DNA of 27,188 bases from CAYZUC01 sp964481705 (GTDB lineage: Bacteria > Bacillota > Clostridia > Lachnospirales > Lachnospiraceae): NCBI GenBank assembly GCA_964481705.1, contig CAYZUC010000035.1, forward strand, positions 1 to 27,188. Direction: 5' to 3'. Numbering within the stretch: the stretch's first letter is position 1; the number at the start of each line of letters is the position of its first letter. The translations under genes were made by a program, and so were the position numbers. The notes beneath the pieces are model-generated. The model was not told the DNA's origin. It saw only the letters and a list, made by a program, of their open reading frames with translations, and did no database searches. Below, one piece after another: positions 8,164-16,917 of the stretch.

Positions 8164-9336
8164 TTACCAGAATACATGATTTCCAATCACAATTCCGGAA
8201 TATCCAGAACGAATATTACGGAAGTGTGTAGCTCCTCCGACGTTGCTGACACCACTGATTGCTTCCTGTGCTGCTTTTATTGCTACCGGATTCGGACCAG
8301 CCGCCGCAACCATGGCTACCTTGCCACTTGCTGCAGGACCAAATTGTCCAGGTGCATAAACAGCATTAAAGATACTGCCGTATCTTCCCTTGGCACGATT
8401 TACAACAACAGCCCCAACTGCCAGCTGTCCTTCGTAGCATTCCCAGCCACTCTCTGACTGAATCAATGCGGCCAGAAGTGTCACATCATCAACTCCTGCT
8501 GCCACCGCACCTGTATTGGTTGTCTTAGTCTCCGTTGTCCTGGAGGCCTCGATCTTCTTTCTCTCTTCCGCTTTCTTCTCTTCAGCCTTTTTCTCAGCCT
8601 CAGCTCTTGCCTCAATCTCCTCGACTGTTTCACCGGTATTGAGTTGATAAGCTACATCGACATACTCGCCTGCCACATAACCTACTGTCTCATCCTCATA
8701 CTGTACCTTGATCCAGTCTCCGCTCTCATCTACAGCTTCAATGCTCTCGCCCTCAGCTAACAGACCAAAGATCTCAGAATTCTCATCTGCTTCCTTACGG
8801 ATACGCAGTGTATCAGCCTTCACAGTGGCTCTTACCTCGCCGACATCGACTGCCAATTCTCTGGCCTCATCACCAAACAGCAGATAATCATCCTTAGCCC
8901 AGCCGACCAGTGCACCGCTTTTCAGCTTTGTCCAGCCATCCTTCTGTTCCAGAATCTCTCCTGCACAATCCTTGTAGAACTTTCCGACCAGTTCCGCTTC
9001 TTCATCTGCTTCTGCACGGATATTCATGGCATCACTTACATTTGCCATAACAAGTGCTTCCGGTAACTCAGGTATCTTATGACCTTCATCATTCGCAGAT
9101 ACTTTCTCGCCTGTAATTCGTTCACACGTCTTACTGTCCATAATCTCAGCCGCTCCGGCCTTAATCTCACCATCGGAATTCTCACCGCTCAGAGCCTTCT
9201 CCGCTCCGGCACGGATCTCATCCATGGAACCTGTTTCCTTTGCATAAACACTCTTGACATTTAGGAATGAAAAGAGGAAAAGGACTGCAATGACAGAAAC
9301 CATCATCGCACAGGTTTTCTTTTTGTTAGAAAACAT
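8164..9336 (-). CDS. Secreted cell-wall hydrolase: two SH3 domains plus SleB-type catalytic domain
   Basis: The 390-residue protein begins with a signal peptide (basic KKK, hydrophobic 10-28, likely cleavage after VYA). Two bacterial SH3 domains follow (about 95-155 and 168-228, each with the NIR/RIRxEAD signature), then a charged Lys/Glu linker (236-275), then a SleB/CwlJ-like hydrolase domain (283-390). The block LIQSESGWECYEGQLAVGAV carries the presumed catalytic glutamate E295. SleB-type enzymes are lytic transglycosylases acting on cortex peptidoglycan, but this family also includes vegetative hydrolases and the SH3 pair suggests wall targeting. It has its own strong promoter and a TTGGAGGG ribosome site. 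Nothing nearby is a ypeB-type partner, so a role in germination is not shown. Name left open. Confidence 0.88.
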   Translation of the reverse strand: MFSNKKKTCAMMVSVIAVLFLFSFLNVKSVYAKETGSMDEIRAGAEKALSGENSDGEIKAGAAEIMDSKTCERITGEKVSANDEGHKIPELPEALVMANVSDAMNIRAEADEEAELVGKFYKDCAGEILEQKDGWTKLKSGALVGWAKDDYLLFGDEARELAVDVGEVRATVKADTLRIRKEADENSEIFGLLAEGESIEAVDESGDWIKVQYEDETVGYVAGEYVDVAYQLNTGETVEEIEARAEAEKKAEEKKAEERKKIEASRTTETKTTNTGAVAAGVDDVTLLAALIQSESGWECYEGQLAVGAVVVNRAKGRYGSIFNAVYAPGQFGPAASGKVAMVAAAGPNPVAIKAAQEAISGVSNVGGATHFRNIRSGYSGIVIGNHVFW

Positions 9337-9392
9337 GTTGTACCCTCCAAGACAAATCCATTTTTATATTTTTATTACGTTACCATAACAAT

Positions 9393-9409
9393 TGTTACAA
9401 AAATGTTAC
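9393..9409 (+). promoter_or_regulatory. WalR-like direct repeat in the leader of the SH3-SleB hydrolase
   Basis: TGTTAC-AAAAA-TGTTAC matches the known WalR (YycF) box TGTWAH-N5-TGTWAH exactly. It lies just downstream of the expected transcription start of the minus-strand hydrolase, a position that would favour repression. No WalRK genes are visible in the window, so the assignment is inference. Confidence 0.45.
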
Positions 9410-9419
9410 TCGTCTTGCC

Positions 9420-9448
9420 ATTTTATCAAAGAGGGTGAATTTTGTCAA
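9420..9448 (-). promoter_or_regulatory. Sigma-A promoter of the SH3-SleB hydrolase
   Basis: On the minus strand TTGACA (9443-9448), a 17-bp spacer and TAAAAT (9420-9425) form a near-consensus promoter. The leader is about 75 nt and contains three GTAAC repeats. Confidence 0.85.
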
Positions 9449-9471
9449 GTTTTGCACTATTTCGACAATTA

Positions 9472-10266
9472 CTACAGACTTTTTGATTTCTCCGTGCACA
9501 CCTTCATGGCTTCCATAATAGAGGCACGAAATCCCTTCTGCTCCAGCACACGGACAGCATCAATAGTTGTTCCTGCCGGAGAACATACCATATCCTTTAA
9601 TTCTGCAGGATGTTTCCCTGTCTCCAGTACCATTTTTGCACTTCCATAGACTGCCTGCGCTGCAAATTGATAGGCATCTGCTCTTGGCATTCCATCGGCA
9701 ACAGCAGCATCCGCCATTGCTTCAATCATCATAAATACAAATGCCGGTGAACTGCCGCTTACAGATACTACTGCATCCATAAGTCTTTCCGGTACAATAT
9801 GAGCTTTTCCAAAGCTGTTCAATATCGTAAGAATCTGCTTCATTTCCTCTTCGCTTACGAGATCATTTTTGCATACTCCAGTGCAGCCTTCTCCAACAAG
9901 TGCGGGTGTATTTGGCATACAGCGAACCAGCTTTACCTGCTTTCCAAATTGTCCGGTAAGCCATTCCAACGTCTTTCCGGGAGCAATCGTCACCACCAGC
10001 TTGTCTGCAGACACCGCATCACGAATCTCTGCAATGACAGCGGGATAAAATTGCGGTTTTACAGATAATACAATTACATCTGCTACTGCAATCACCTCAC
10101 CATTCGTCTTCCTGGTATGAATCCCCAGATTCTTCTCTGCCTTTTCCATCGCTGGTGCAAAGGCATCGGATCCAAAAATCTCATCTGCCCCAACAATCCT
10201 GTTCTTGATAATACCGCCCATCATGGCACTTGCCATATTTCCCAATCCAATAAATCCAATCTTCAT
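9472..10266 (-). CDS. proC: Pyrroline-5-carboxylate reductase
   Basis: The last step of proline synthesis: NAD(P)H-dependent reduction of pyrroline-5-carboxylate. The 264-residue protein has the Rossmann motif IGFIGLGNMASAM (3-15), VLSVKPQ, CMPNTPALVGEG and the C-terminal dimer/active-site helices VSGSSPAFVFMMIEAM and CSPAGTTIDAV. Length is normal. GGAGGAAAG precedes the ATG. It follows the rRNA methyltransferase gene after 30 bp with no terminator seen, so the two are probably one transcript. proA and proB are not in the window. Confidence 0.95.
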   Translation of the reverse strand: MKIGFIGLGNMASAMMGGIIKNRIVGADEIFGSDAFAPAMEKAEKNLGIHTRKTNGEVIAVADVIVLSVKPQFYPAVIAEIRDAVSADKLVVTIAPGKTLEWLTGQFGKQVKLVRCMPNTPALVGEGCTGVCKNDLVSEEEMKQILTILNSFGKAHIVPERLMDAVVSVSGSSPAFVFMMIEAMADAAVADGMPRADAYQFAAQAVYGSAKMVLETGKHPAELKDMVCSPAGTTIDAVRVLEQKGFRASIMEAMKVCTEKSKSL

Positions 10267-10296
10267 TTGTCTTTCCTCCGTTATATGATAATTGTG

Positions 10297-11073
10297 TTAC
10301 TCCGATCTCTTCATCCCGGCTGCATACATAAGCAAAGATGCCGCAACTGCTGCATTAAGCGATTCTACTCTGCCCTTCATCGGTATGCGTATATATTCAT
10401 CCGCCATCTTGGCCGTCTCCTCACTTAGTCCATTTCCTTCATTTCCAATCAGAAACGCACATCCTCCGGAATAGTCTGCGTCCAGAAAGGATTTTTTACC
10501 TTCCAGATGTGCTGCCAATATATGGATTCCTGCTTTCTGCATCCTGCGAATAGATTCTTCAAGGTTATCAACCATGACAAACGGCACGCGGTAGATGGAG
10601 CCCATGGTGCTTCGTATAACCTTCGGGTTATAAATATCAACTGTTTTCTTATCCATAAATACTGCTGTGATTCCGGCACCTTCCCCCGTTCGAATCATGG
10701 TTCCAAGGTTTCCCGGGTCCTGAATCCCTTCCAGCATAAGAAACATGGGTTTCTCCTTGTTCAGCAGTTCTTCCTCCGAATAGTGGAATTGCTTCATCAC
10801 CGTCAGGATACCCTGCGGTGTCTTAGTGTCCGACATTTTTGCAAAAATATCATCCGTTACTATTTCATATGACAGCTTTTCTATTTTTGAGCGATGCTCT
10901 GTCTTTCGAAAAAAGCTCTCGGATACATAGATTTTCTCGATAGCTTTAACCGGAGCCTCCAAGAACATCTTGACTCCTTCGACCACAAACAAATCCTGTT
11001 CCCGCCGCACTTTTCCTTTCGTATTTAACAGTATAACATTCTTAACCTGTGGATTACCTGAGCTGGTTATCAT
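10297..11073 (-). CDS. SpoU/TrmH-family RNA 2'-O-ribose methyltransferase
   Basis: The 258-residue protein has an N-terminal substrate-binding domain (about 5-100) and a SPOUT methyltransferase domain with the three family motifs: DPGNLGTMIRT, LIGNEGNGLS and IPMKGRVESLNAAVAAS, the last two forming the knotted SAM site. It is expected to methylate a ribose in rRNA or tRNA; the target cannot be read from sequence (RlmB-like and TsnR/YsgA-like proteins look alike). An ATG at 11085 is in frame, but GGAG six bases before the ATG at 11073 and the family-typical start MITSSGNPQVK favour the shorter form. Confidence 0.9.
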   Translation of the reverse strand: MITSSGNPQVKNVILLNTKGKVRREQDLFVVEGVKMFLEAPVKAIEKIYVSESFFRKTEHRSKIEKLSYEIVTDDIFAKMSDTKTPQGILTVMKQFHYSEEELLNKEKPMFLMLEGIQDPGNLGTMIRTGEGAGITAVFMDKKTVDIYNPKVIRSTMGSIYRVPFVMVDNLEESIRRMQKAGIHILAAHLEGKKSFLDADYSGGCAFLIGNEGNGLSEETAKMADEYIRIPMKGRVESLNAAVAASLLMYAAGMKRSE

Positions 11074-11079
11074 CTTTCT

Positions 11080-11083
11080 CTCC
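11080..11083 (-). promoter_or_regulatory. Ribosome binding site deciding the methyltransferase start
   Basis: GGAG is followed by six bases and the ATG at 11073. The upstream ATG at 11085 overlaps this site. Confidence 0.65.
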
Positions 11084-11097
11084 ATTCTCTTTTAAAA

Positions 11098-11127
11098 AAG
11101 ACTGCCCATCTTCCGCTGGACAGCCTT
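11098..11127 (-). terminator. Rho-independent terminator of pfkA
   Basis: AAGGCTGTCC pairs with GGGCAGTCTT (10 bp including two G-U wobbles) around a 10-nt loop and is followed by a run of T on the minus strand, about 17 bp after the pfkA stop. Confidence 0.85.
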
Positions 11128-11143
11128 ATTATATCATATGTTA

Positions 11144-12118
11144 TTAAATAGAAAGCAGTCTGCTTACCTGATACTGATATTCCGAAATCTCTTTTTGCAT
11201 AGCCAATGCATCATCAATATCAAAATCTACAAATTCGCCATGCTGATATCCTACGACTCTGTCTGATTTTCCCTCTGCAAGAAGGTCAGCTGCATAGGCA
11301 CCCATCATAGATGCATAGAAACGGTCTTTACAGGTTGGGCTGCCTCCACGCTGCATGTAGCCAAGAATCGTCGCTCTTGTCTCCATACCGGTTGCTGCCT
11401 CAATCCTTCTGGCCATGGATGTCGAATGTCCTATACCTTCTGCATTGATGATGATATGATGTGTTTTTCCTTTTTTACGGTTTGCAATGATATTGTTGAT
11501 GATTTCCTGCTCATTGTAGGTATACTTTTCCGGTAACAAAATGTCCTCTGCACCATTAGCTACACCACACCATAAAGCAATATATCCCGCATTTCTTCCC
11601 ATTACTTCAATGATGGAACATCTCTCATGAGAAGAAGAGGTATCTCTAACTTTATCAATCGCCTGCATTGCTGTGTTAACAGCAGTATCAAATCCGATGG
11701 TGTATTCTGTACAAGCGATATCCAGATCGATAGTTCCCGGAATACCTATTGTATTAATGCCATGGGCGGCTAGCTTCTGAGCTCCGCGATAGGAACCGTC
11801 TCCGCCAATTACCACAAGTCCTTCTATCCCATGCTTCTTGCAGATTTCAGCGGCTTTCTTCTGTCCTTCTTCTGTCTTAAACTCTTCGCAACGTGCCGTA
11901 CGAAGAATTGTGCCTCCTCGCTGAATGGTATCGGAAACATCGCGTGGTGACATATCACATATTTCTTCCTGTAAAAGACCTTGATAGCCCTTCTTAATTC
12001 CTTTAACATTCATACCATTGGCGATGGCCTTACGAACTACTGCGCGAATCGCAGCATTCATTCCGGGTGCATCTCCTCCACTGGTAAGAACTCCGATTGT
12101 TTTTATTTCTTTTGGCAT
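11144..12118 (-). CDS. pfkA: ATP-dependent 6-phosphofructokinase
   Basis: The committed step of glycolysis: phosphorylation of fructose 6-phosphate to the 1,6-bisphosphate. The 324-residue protein has the nucleotide loop TSGGDAPGMNAAIRAV (12-27), GGDGSYRGA, the catalytic segment PGTIDLDIACTEYTIGFDTA and EVMGRNAGYIAL, and a C-terminal GGSPTCKDR block. In the catalytic segment both aspartates are kept, but the residue between them is Leu where the textbook sequence has Asn, and the following PGTD is ACTE. GAAGGGA precedes the ATG. It has its own promoter and terminator, and lies after dnaE as in many Firmicutes. Confidence 0.96.
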   Translation of the reverse strand: MPKEIKTIGVLTSGGDAPGMNAAIRAVVRKAIANGMNVKGIKKGYQGLLQEEICDMSPRDVSDTIQRGGTILRTARCEEFKTEEGQKKAAEICKKHGIEGLVVIGGDGSYRGAQKLAAHGINTIGIPGTIDLDIACTEYTIGFDTAVNTAMQAIDKVRDTSSSHERCSIIEVMGRNAGYIALWCGVANGAEDILLPEKYTYNEQEIINNIIANRKKGKTHHIIINAEGIGHSTSMARRIEAATGMETRATILGYMQRGGSPTCKDRFYASMMGAYAADLLAEGKSDRVVGYQHGEFVDFDIDDALAMQKEISEYQYQVSRLLSI

Positions 12119-12162
12119 GTTTTATCCCTTCCATCTACGGACTTCGATAATTTAACTTCTAT

Positions 12163-12191
12163 ATTCTAACCCAATTCTATCGTGTTTTCAA
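12163..12191 (-). promoter_or_regulatory. Sigma-A promoter of pfkA
   Basis: On the minus strand TTGAAA (12186-12191), a 17-bp spacer and TAGAAT (12163-12168), about 45 bp before the pfkA ATG. Confidence 0.75.
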
Positions 12192-12196
12192 CACAA

Positions 12197-15100
12197 TTAT
12201 ACAACTTTTATATTTGCCTCACCAAACACAGCGCCCAATTTCCGGAGCAGTTCGGTATCCGCACTGACGTTGAGATTACGAGGCAGCTCCTTTTTTGCTT
12301 TCGTATCTCGAATATATATGACAACCGTGTCATGTCCATCCGAATCGTGTAAGAGTCCCATAAGACTGTTTTCTTTTTCCATATATTCATCCTTCGTAGC
12401 AAATTGTATCCAAAGCTGCTTTGGCATTTCCTCAAATGGAATAATCTTCTCACAGACAAGCTTTCCATCCTTCTCTTCCTCTACAGACACTCTACCATAG
12501 ATAAACACCTTGCTGTCCTCAACCAGATATCTCTGATTGCGCTCATAGTCCCTCGGCCATACAATGACTTCGACGGTTCCGACCAAATCCTCCACCGTCA
12601 GGAACGCCATAATCTGATCCGTCTTGGTGTGTTTGATTGTCTTCGTGCTGATCATACCGCCTATCATAACCTTGCCACCATCCGGAGCTTTAATCCACTT
12701 TGCCTCTTCGTCCCAGATAAAGTCTGTGGTCATGGCAGTAATATGCTTTCTCCATAGCTTTTCATACTCTTGAAGCGGATGTCCACTGACGTAAATTCCA
12801 AGGACCTCTTTTTCAAAGTTCAGCATCATTTCCTTAGGGTACTCACCGACATTTGGCAGCTTGATCTCATAATTATCTTTCTCAGACTCGTCTGCAATAT
12901 CAAATAATGTCATTTGACCTGCCATATTATTCTTCTTATCCTGCGCTATGGAATCAATCATCTGGGAATAAACACTCATGAACTGGCGTCTCGTCCCTCC
13001 AAGATTATCGAGTGCTCCCGCCTTGATAAAGCTCTCTATAGTACGTTTGTTGACTTCTTTTCCGGTCAGTCTTGTTATCAGATCCATCAGGCTGGTAAAC
13101 GGTCCGCGGATTCTTCTTTCTTCCACAATGGAGTCAATCACTGGTCTTCCGATTCCCTTGATCGCGGACAATCCATAGCGGATATTCTTATCAGATACCG
13201 AAAATCCATATTCTCCTTCATTAATATCCGGTGGTAAAATCGGAATTTTCATATTGCGGCAGGTCAAAATATACTCTGATACCTTCGGTGGATTATCGAT
13301 GACAGAGGTCATCAGTGCCGCCATGAATTCGATCGGATAGTAGTATTTTAAAAAGGCTGTCTGATAAGCCACTACCGCATAGCATGCAGCATGTGACTTG
13401 TTAAAGGCGTACTTTGCAAAATCGACCATGGAATCGTAAATCTTATTGGCAGCTGCTTCACTGATTCCATTTTTGACACAACCTTTAATTTTCTCTTCTT
13501 CATTTCCATATACAAAGTTCTGACGTTCTGCATCTATGACATATTGCTTTTTCTTACTCATGGCACGACGGATATTATCAGCCTGTCCCATAGTATATCC
13601 CGCCAGTTCCCGTACAATCTGCATTACCTGTTCCTGATACACGATACAGCCATAGGTCGGTGCCAGAATCGGCTCCAGCTCCGGACATTCATAGACGACT
13701 GCCTCACCACTATTTTTTCCCTTGATATATTGTGGGATAAATTCCATCGGTCCCGGCCGGTAAAGTGAAATACCTGCAATAACATCCTCCAATGTTTGTG
13801 GCTTCAGTTCCTTCATAAACCCCTTCATGCCACCACTTTCCAACTGGAATACACCTTCTGTTCTTCCTGTTCCAATGGAAGCAAGTACTTCTTTATCATC
13901 ATAATCAATATGGTCTATATCAATGGCAATACCAAAATCTTTTTCTATGAGTCTCACTGCATTTGCAATAACAGTCAGCGTACGAAGTCCCAGGAAATCC
14001 ATCTTCAGCAATCCCAGCTCTTCCAGTGTTGTCATAGTGAACTGTGTAGTGATCGTGCCGTCAGAACCTCTCGACAGTGGAACATATTCATCCGCGTCTT
14101 TCTGACAGATGACAACCCCCGCCGCATGCATGGAAGTATTTCTGGGCAGTCCCTCAAGACGTTTGCACATATCAAGCAAATCATGTATCTGAGGGTCGGT
14201 CTCATAAAGATTACGCATATCCGGATTAATATCGAGTGCACGCTGAAGTGTGATATTCAGTTCATTCGGAACCATCTTAGCCAGCTGATCCGCCATGGAA
14301 TAAGGAAGATCCATAACCCTTGCGACATCTCGGATAACACCCTTTGCTGCCATCGTTCCAAAGGTAACAATCTGAACCACGCGGTCTTTACCATACTTAC
14401 GTACCACATACTCGATAACCTCCTGCCTGCGTTCAAAGCAGAAGTCAATATCAATATCAGGCATAGAGACACGTTCGGGATTCAGGAAACGTTCAAAAAG
14501 AAGATTGTAACGCATTGGATCAATATTGGTAATCTCCAAGCAATACGATACAATGCTGCCTGCTGCCGATCCACGTCCCGGTCCAACTGGAATTCCTTCT
14601 GATTTGGCATAATTTATGAAGTCCCATACTATCAGAAAATAATCGACATACCCCATATGCTGAATGACACCCAATTCGTAATCCAGACGCTTCTTTAAAG
14701 TCCCATCATCCCCCGGATACCGCTTCGCCAAACCTTCGTCACACAGCTTATTGAGATAATCCCATGAAGTAAGCCCCTCCGGTACATCAAATTTTGGAAG
14801 CTTGGTCACACCAAATTCTATCTCGACGTTGCAGCGTTCTGCAATCCTATGCGTATTCTCCAAAGCCTCTTTCGCATAAGGAAAAAGAGACTTCATCTCT
14901 TCTTCTGACTTAACAAAGTACTGTCCACCCTCATAGCGCATGCGGTCCTCATCATTCACATGCTTACCGGTCTGAATACACAATAGAACATCATGCGACT
15001 GCGCATCCTCGGCATTGGTATAGTGAACATCGTTAGTCGCTACAAGAGGAATGGAAAGCTCCTGACTCATATGCAATAATGCCGCATTTACCGTCTTCTG

Positions 15101-15646
15101 CTCCGGAATCCCATGATCCTGTAATTCTAAAAAGTAATTTCCCTTGCCAAAACAAGCCTCATACTTTAGGGCGGCCTCCTTTGCTTCTGCAAGCATTCCT
15201 CTGCTGATGTCTCTTTGTACTTCACCTGCCAGACAGGCAGAAAGTGCAATAATTCCCTCGTGATAACGATTCAGTACTTCCATATCGACACGGGGCTTGT
15301 AGTAATACCCCTCTGTAAATCCTTTGGAAACAATCTTCATCAGATTGCTGTAGCCCTGATTATTTTCGGCTAATAAAACCAGGTGATAATAACGGTCCTC
15401 ACCACCAGTCAATTCTTTATCAAAACGGGAATTGGGAGCTACATATACCTCACAGCCGATAATCGGGTTGATACCTGCCGCTTTCGCTTCCTTATAGAAA
15501 TCTATTACGCCGTGCATGACTCCATGGTCGGTAATCGCTGCACTGTCCATTCCCAATTCCTTTACACGTGCTACGTATTCCTTTATTTTGTTTGAACCAT
15601 CCAGCAGACTATACTCTGTATGGACGTGAAGATGGGTAAAAGCCAT
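12197..15646 (-). CDS. dnaE: DNA polymerase III alpha subunit, DnaE type
   Basis: A replicative DNA polymerase subunit. The 1149-residue protein has the N-terminal PHP domain (HLHVHTEYSLLDG, then ITDHGVMHG), the Pol III palm with VGPGRGSAAGS and the catalytic PDIDIDF (acidic residues about 397, 399, 401), the tandem helix-hairpin-helix region, and a C-terminal OB fold (about 985-1075). There is no exonuclease domain, so it is not PolC. In clostridia a PolC usually also exists and DnaE handles primer extension or lagging-strand work; that is family knowledge. An ATG at 15658 is in frame, but GGAG six bases before 15646 and the usual MAFTHLHVHTEYS start favour 15646. Its promoter overlaps that of the divergent glycosyltransferase. 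Confidence 0.96.
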   Translation of the reverse strand: MAFTHLHVHTEYSLLDGSNKIKEYVARVKELGMDSAAITDHGVMHGVIDFYKEAKAAGINPIIGCEVYVAPNSRFDKELTGGEDRYYHLVLLAENNQGYSNLMKIVSKGFTEGYYYKPRVDMEVLNRYHEGIIALSACLAGEVQRDISRGMLAEAKEAALKYEACFGKGNYFLELQDHGIPEQKTVNAALLHMSQELSIPLVATNDVHYTNAEDAQSHDVLLCIQTGKHVNDEDRMRYEGGQYFVKSEEEMKSLFPYAKEALENTHRIAERCNVEIEFGVTKLPKFDVPEGLTSWDYLNKLCDEGLAKRYPGDDGTLKKRLDYELGVIQHMGYVDYFLIVWDFINYAKSEGIPVGPGRGSAAGSIVSYCLEITNIDPMRYNLLFERFLNPERVSMPDIDIDFCFERRQEVIEYVVRKYGKDRVVQIVTFGTMAAKGVIRDVARVMDLPYSMADQLAKMVPNELNITLQRALDINPDMRNLYETDPQIHDLLDMCKRLEGLPRNTSMHAAGVVICQKDADEYVPLSRGSDGTITTQFTMTTLEELGLLKMDFLGLRTLTVIANAVRLIEKDFGIAIDIDHIDYDDKEVLASIGTGRTEGVFQLESGGMKGFMKELKPQTLEDVIAGISLYRPGPMEFIPQYIKGKNSGEAVVYECPELEPILAPTYGCIVYQEQVMQIVRELAGYTMGQADNIRRAMSKKKQYVIDAERQNFVYGNEEEKIKGCVKNGISEAAANKIYDSMVDFAKYAFNKSHAACYAVVAYQTAFLKYYYPIEFMAALMTSVIDNPPKVSEYILTCRNMKIPILPPDINEGEYGFSVSDKNIRYGLSAIKGIGRPVIDSIVEERRIRGPFTSLMDLITRLTGKEVNKRTIESFIKAGALDNLGGTRRQFMSVYSQMIDSIAQDKKNNMAGQMTLFDIADESEKDNYEIKLPNVGEYPKEMMLNFEKEVLGIYVSGHPLQEYEKLWRKHITAMTTDFIWDEEAKWIKAPDGGKVMIGGMISTKTIKHTKTDQIMAFLTVEDLVGTVEVIVWPRDYERNQRYLVEDSKVFIYGRVSVEEEKDGKLVCEKIIPFEEMPKQLWIQFATKDEYMEKENSLMGLLHDSDGHDTVVIYIRDTKAKKELPRNLNVSADTELLRKLGAVFGEANIKVV

Positions 15647-15652
15647 AGTAAA

Positions 15653-15656
15653 CTCC
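15653..15656 (-). promoter_or_regulatory. Ribosome binding site deciding the dnaE start
   Basis: GGAG is followed by TTTACT and the ATG at 15646. The in-frame ATG at 15658 overlaps it and has no good site of its own. Confidence 0.65.
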
Positions 15657-15678
15657 ATTCCGAAGTGTTTTATTGTGT

Positions 15679-15707
15679 TTGCATCATTATAGCAAGTTTG
15701 TTATAAT
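15679..15707 (+). promoter_or_regulatory. Sigma-A promoter of the plus-strand glycosyltransferase, overlapping the dnaE promoter
   Basis: TTGCAT (15679-15684), a 17-bp spacer and TATAAT (15702-15707). Within that spacer the minus strand carries TATAAT (15686-15691), the likely -10 of dnaE with a weak -35 (TAGAAA). The two promoters cannot be occupied at once. Confidence 0.75.
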
Positions 15708-15756
15708 TTTTCTATTGATATTGAAGATAATCTTTTATCTTAGGAGCGAATAACAA

Positions 15757-16917
15757 ATGAAATTATTATTCTTTCAATGGAATGCCTATATGCAAAAGGA
15801 TATTGCTCATTATTTCGATCGTAATCACATTGATTACGATATTATTTCCTATAACTTTAGAACCTCTGAGCATGATGACTTCTGCGAGCGCAAGCTTCCT
15901 CCTATTATTAAAAGTGGAAATTTTGACTTTGTCTTTTCACTCAATTTTCTTCCATTCTTGGCAGATATCTGTCATAGTCTAAATGTCCGTTATCTTTCGT
16001 GGACCTATGACAGTCCGATTAATTTTACTCGTCTGGATGCCTTACGATATCCGCAAAATTACGCCTTCTTCTTTGACCGTAACGAGTGTCAGCGCTTATG
16101 GTCTCAAGGCTTTGACCGTGTATTTCACCTGCCGCTTGGCATGGATGTTGAAAAAATGGACTCCCTTATCATCTCCGATGAGGATCGGGAACGTTTTTGC
16201 TCTGACATTACCTTCATTGGAAAAATATATGAGTCTGACATAGACACACTCCTACAATACCTGCCGGATTACGACAAAGGATACCTTACCGGAATATGTC
16301 ACGCTCAGCAACGTGTATACGGATATAATTTTATTTATGATATGCTTCCACAAACCCGGATTAATCGAATGAATTCCAAAATTGTCGTGAACAGTGGAAG
16401 CGTTAATAATCTATTTTCCAGACAACAATACCAATACGCCCTATGTACGAATATCACTCATTTCGAGCGTATGGAAATCCTGTCCCGTCTGTCGAAAGAA
16501 TTTGATTTGACCCTTTATTCTTCTAATTGCCCGCCGGAGCTTGACCTTGTGGACTATCGTGGGACGGTCTATTATTCCACTGAGATGCCAAAAGCGTTCC
16601 GGTTGAGTCGTATTAACCTTAACATCACCCTAAAGAGTATCGAATCCGGGATTCCTCTGCGCTGTATTGATATTCTAGGTTCCGGGGGCTTTCTGATGAG
16701 TAATTATCAACCGGAGCTGGTCGAGCATTTTGAACCCGGAAAAGAGGTGGTCTGTTATGAAAGCACCGACGATCTGGTTGAAAAATGCCGTTACTACCTC
16801 AGTCACGAAGAGGAACGCGCCGAAATCGCCCGACGTGGACACGCAAAGGCCTGTGAGCTTTTTTCTTATGAGAAACAGTTTGAAACCATGTTTTCGATTA
16901 TGGGTCTTAAGCTGTAA
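15757..16917 (+). CDS. CgeB-like glycosyltransferase (GT family 1-type C-terminal domain)
   Basis: A 386-residue soluble protein. The N-terminal half (1-190) resembles the DUF3880/CgeB type of GT-B fold, and the C-terminal half (about 270-386) has the family signature RLSRINLNITLKSIESG, PLRCIDILGSGGFLMSNY and HFEPGKEVVCYES, followed by a helical end. Such proteins transfer sugars to spore coat, surface or secondary-metabolite acceptors; donor and acceptor cannot be read here. AGGAG lies ten bases before the ATG. It is one of only two confident plus-strand genes and its last 52 bp overlap the 3' end of a second CgeB-like gene on the other strand. No terminator is visible after it. Confidence 0.82.
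   Translation: MKLLFFQWNAYMQKDIAHYFDRNHIDYDIISYNFRTSEHDDFCERKLPPIIKSGNFDFVFSLNFLPFLADICHSLNVRYLSWTYDSPINFTRLDALRYPQNYAFFFDRNECQRLWSQGFDRVFHLPLGMDVEKMDSLIISDEDRERFCSDITFIGKIYESDIDTLLQYLPDYDKGYLTGICHAQQRVYGYNFIYDMLPQTRINRMNSKIVVNSGSVNNLFSRQQYQYALCTNITHFERMEILSRLSKEFDLTLYSSNCPPELDLVDYRGTVYYSTEMPKAFRLSRINLNITLKSIESGIPLRCIDILGSGGFLMSNYQPELVEHFEPGKEVVCYESTDDLVEKCRYYLSHEEERAEIARRGHAKACELFSYEKQFETMFSIMGLKL

Noticed and set aside
13796..14602. Long plus-strand open frame of 268 codons
   Set aside because: It lies entirely antisense to dnaE, has no ribosome site or recognisable domain and a Cys/His-rich composition typical of shadow frames.
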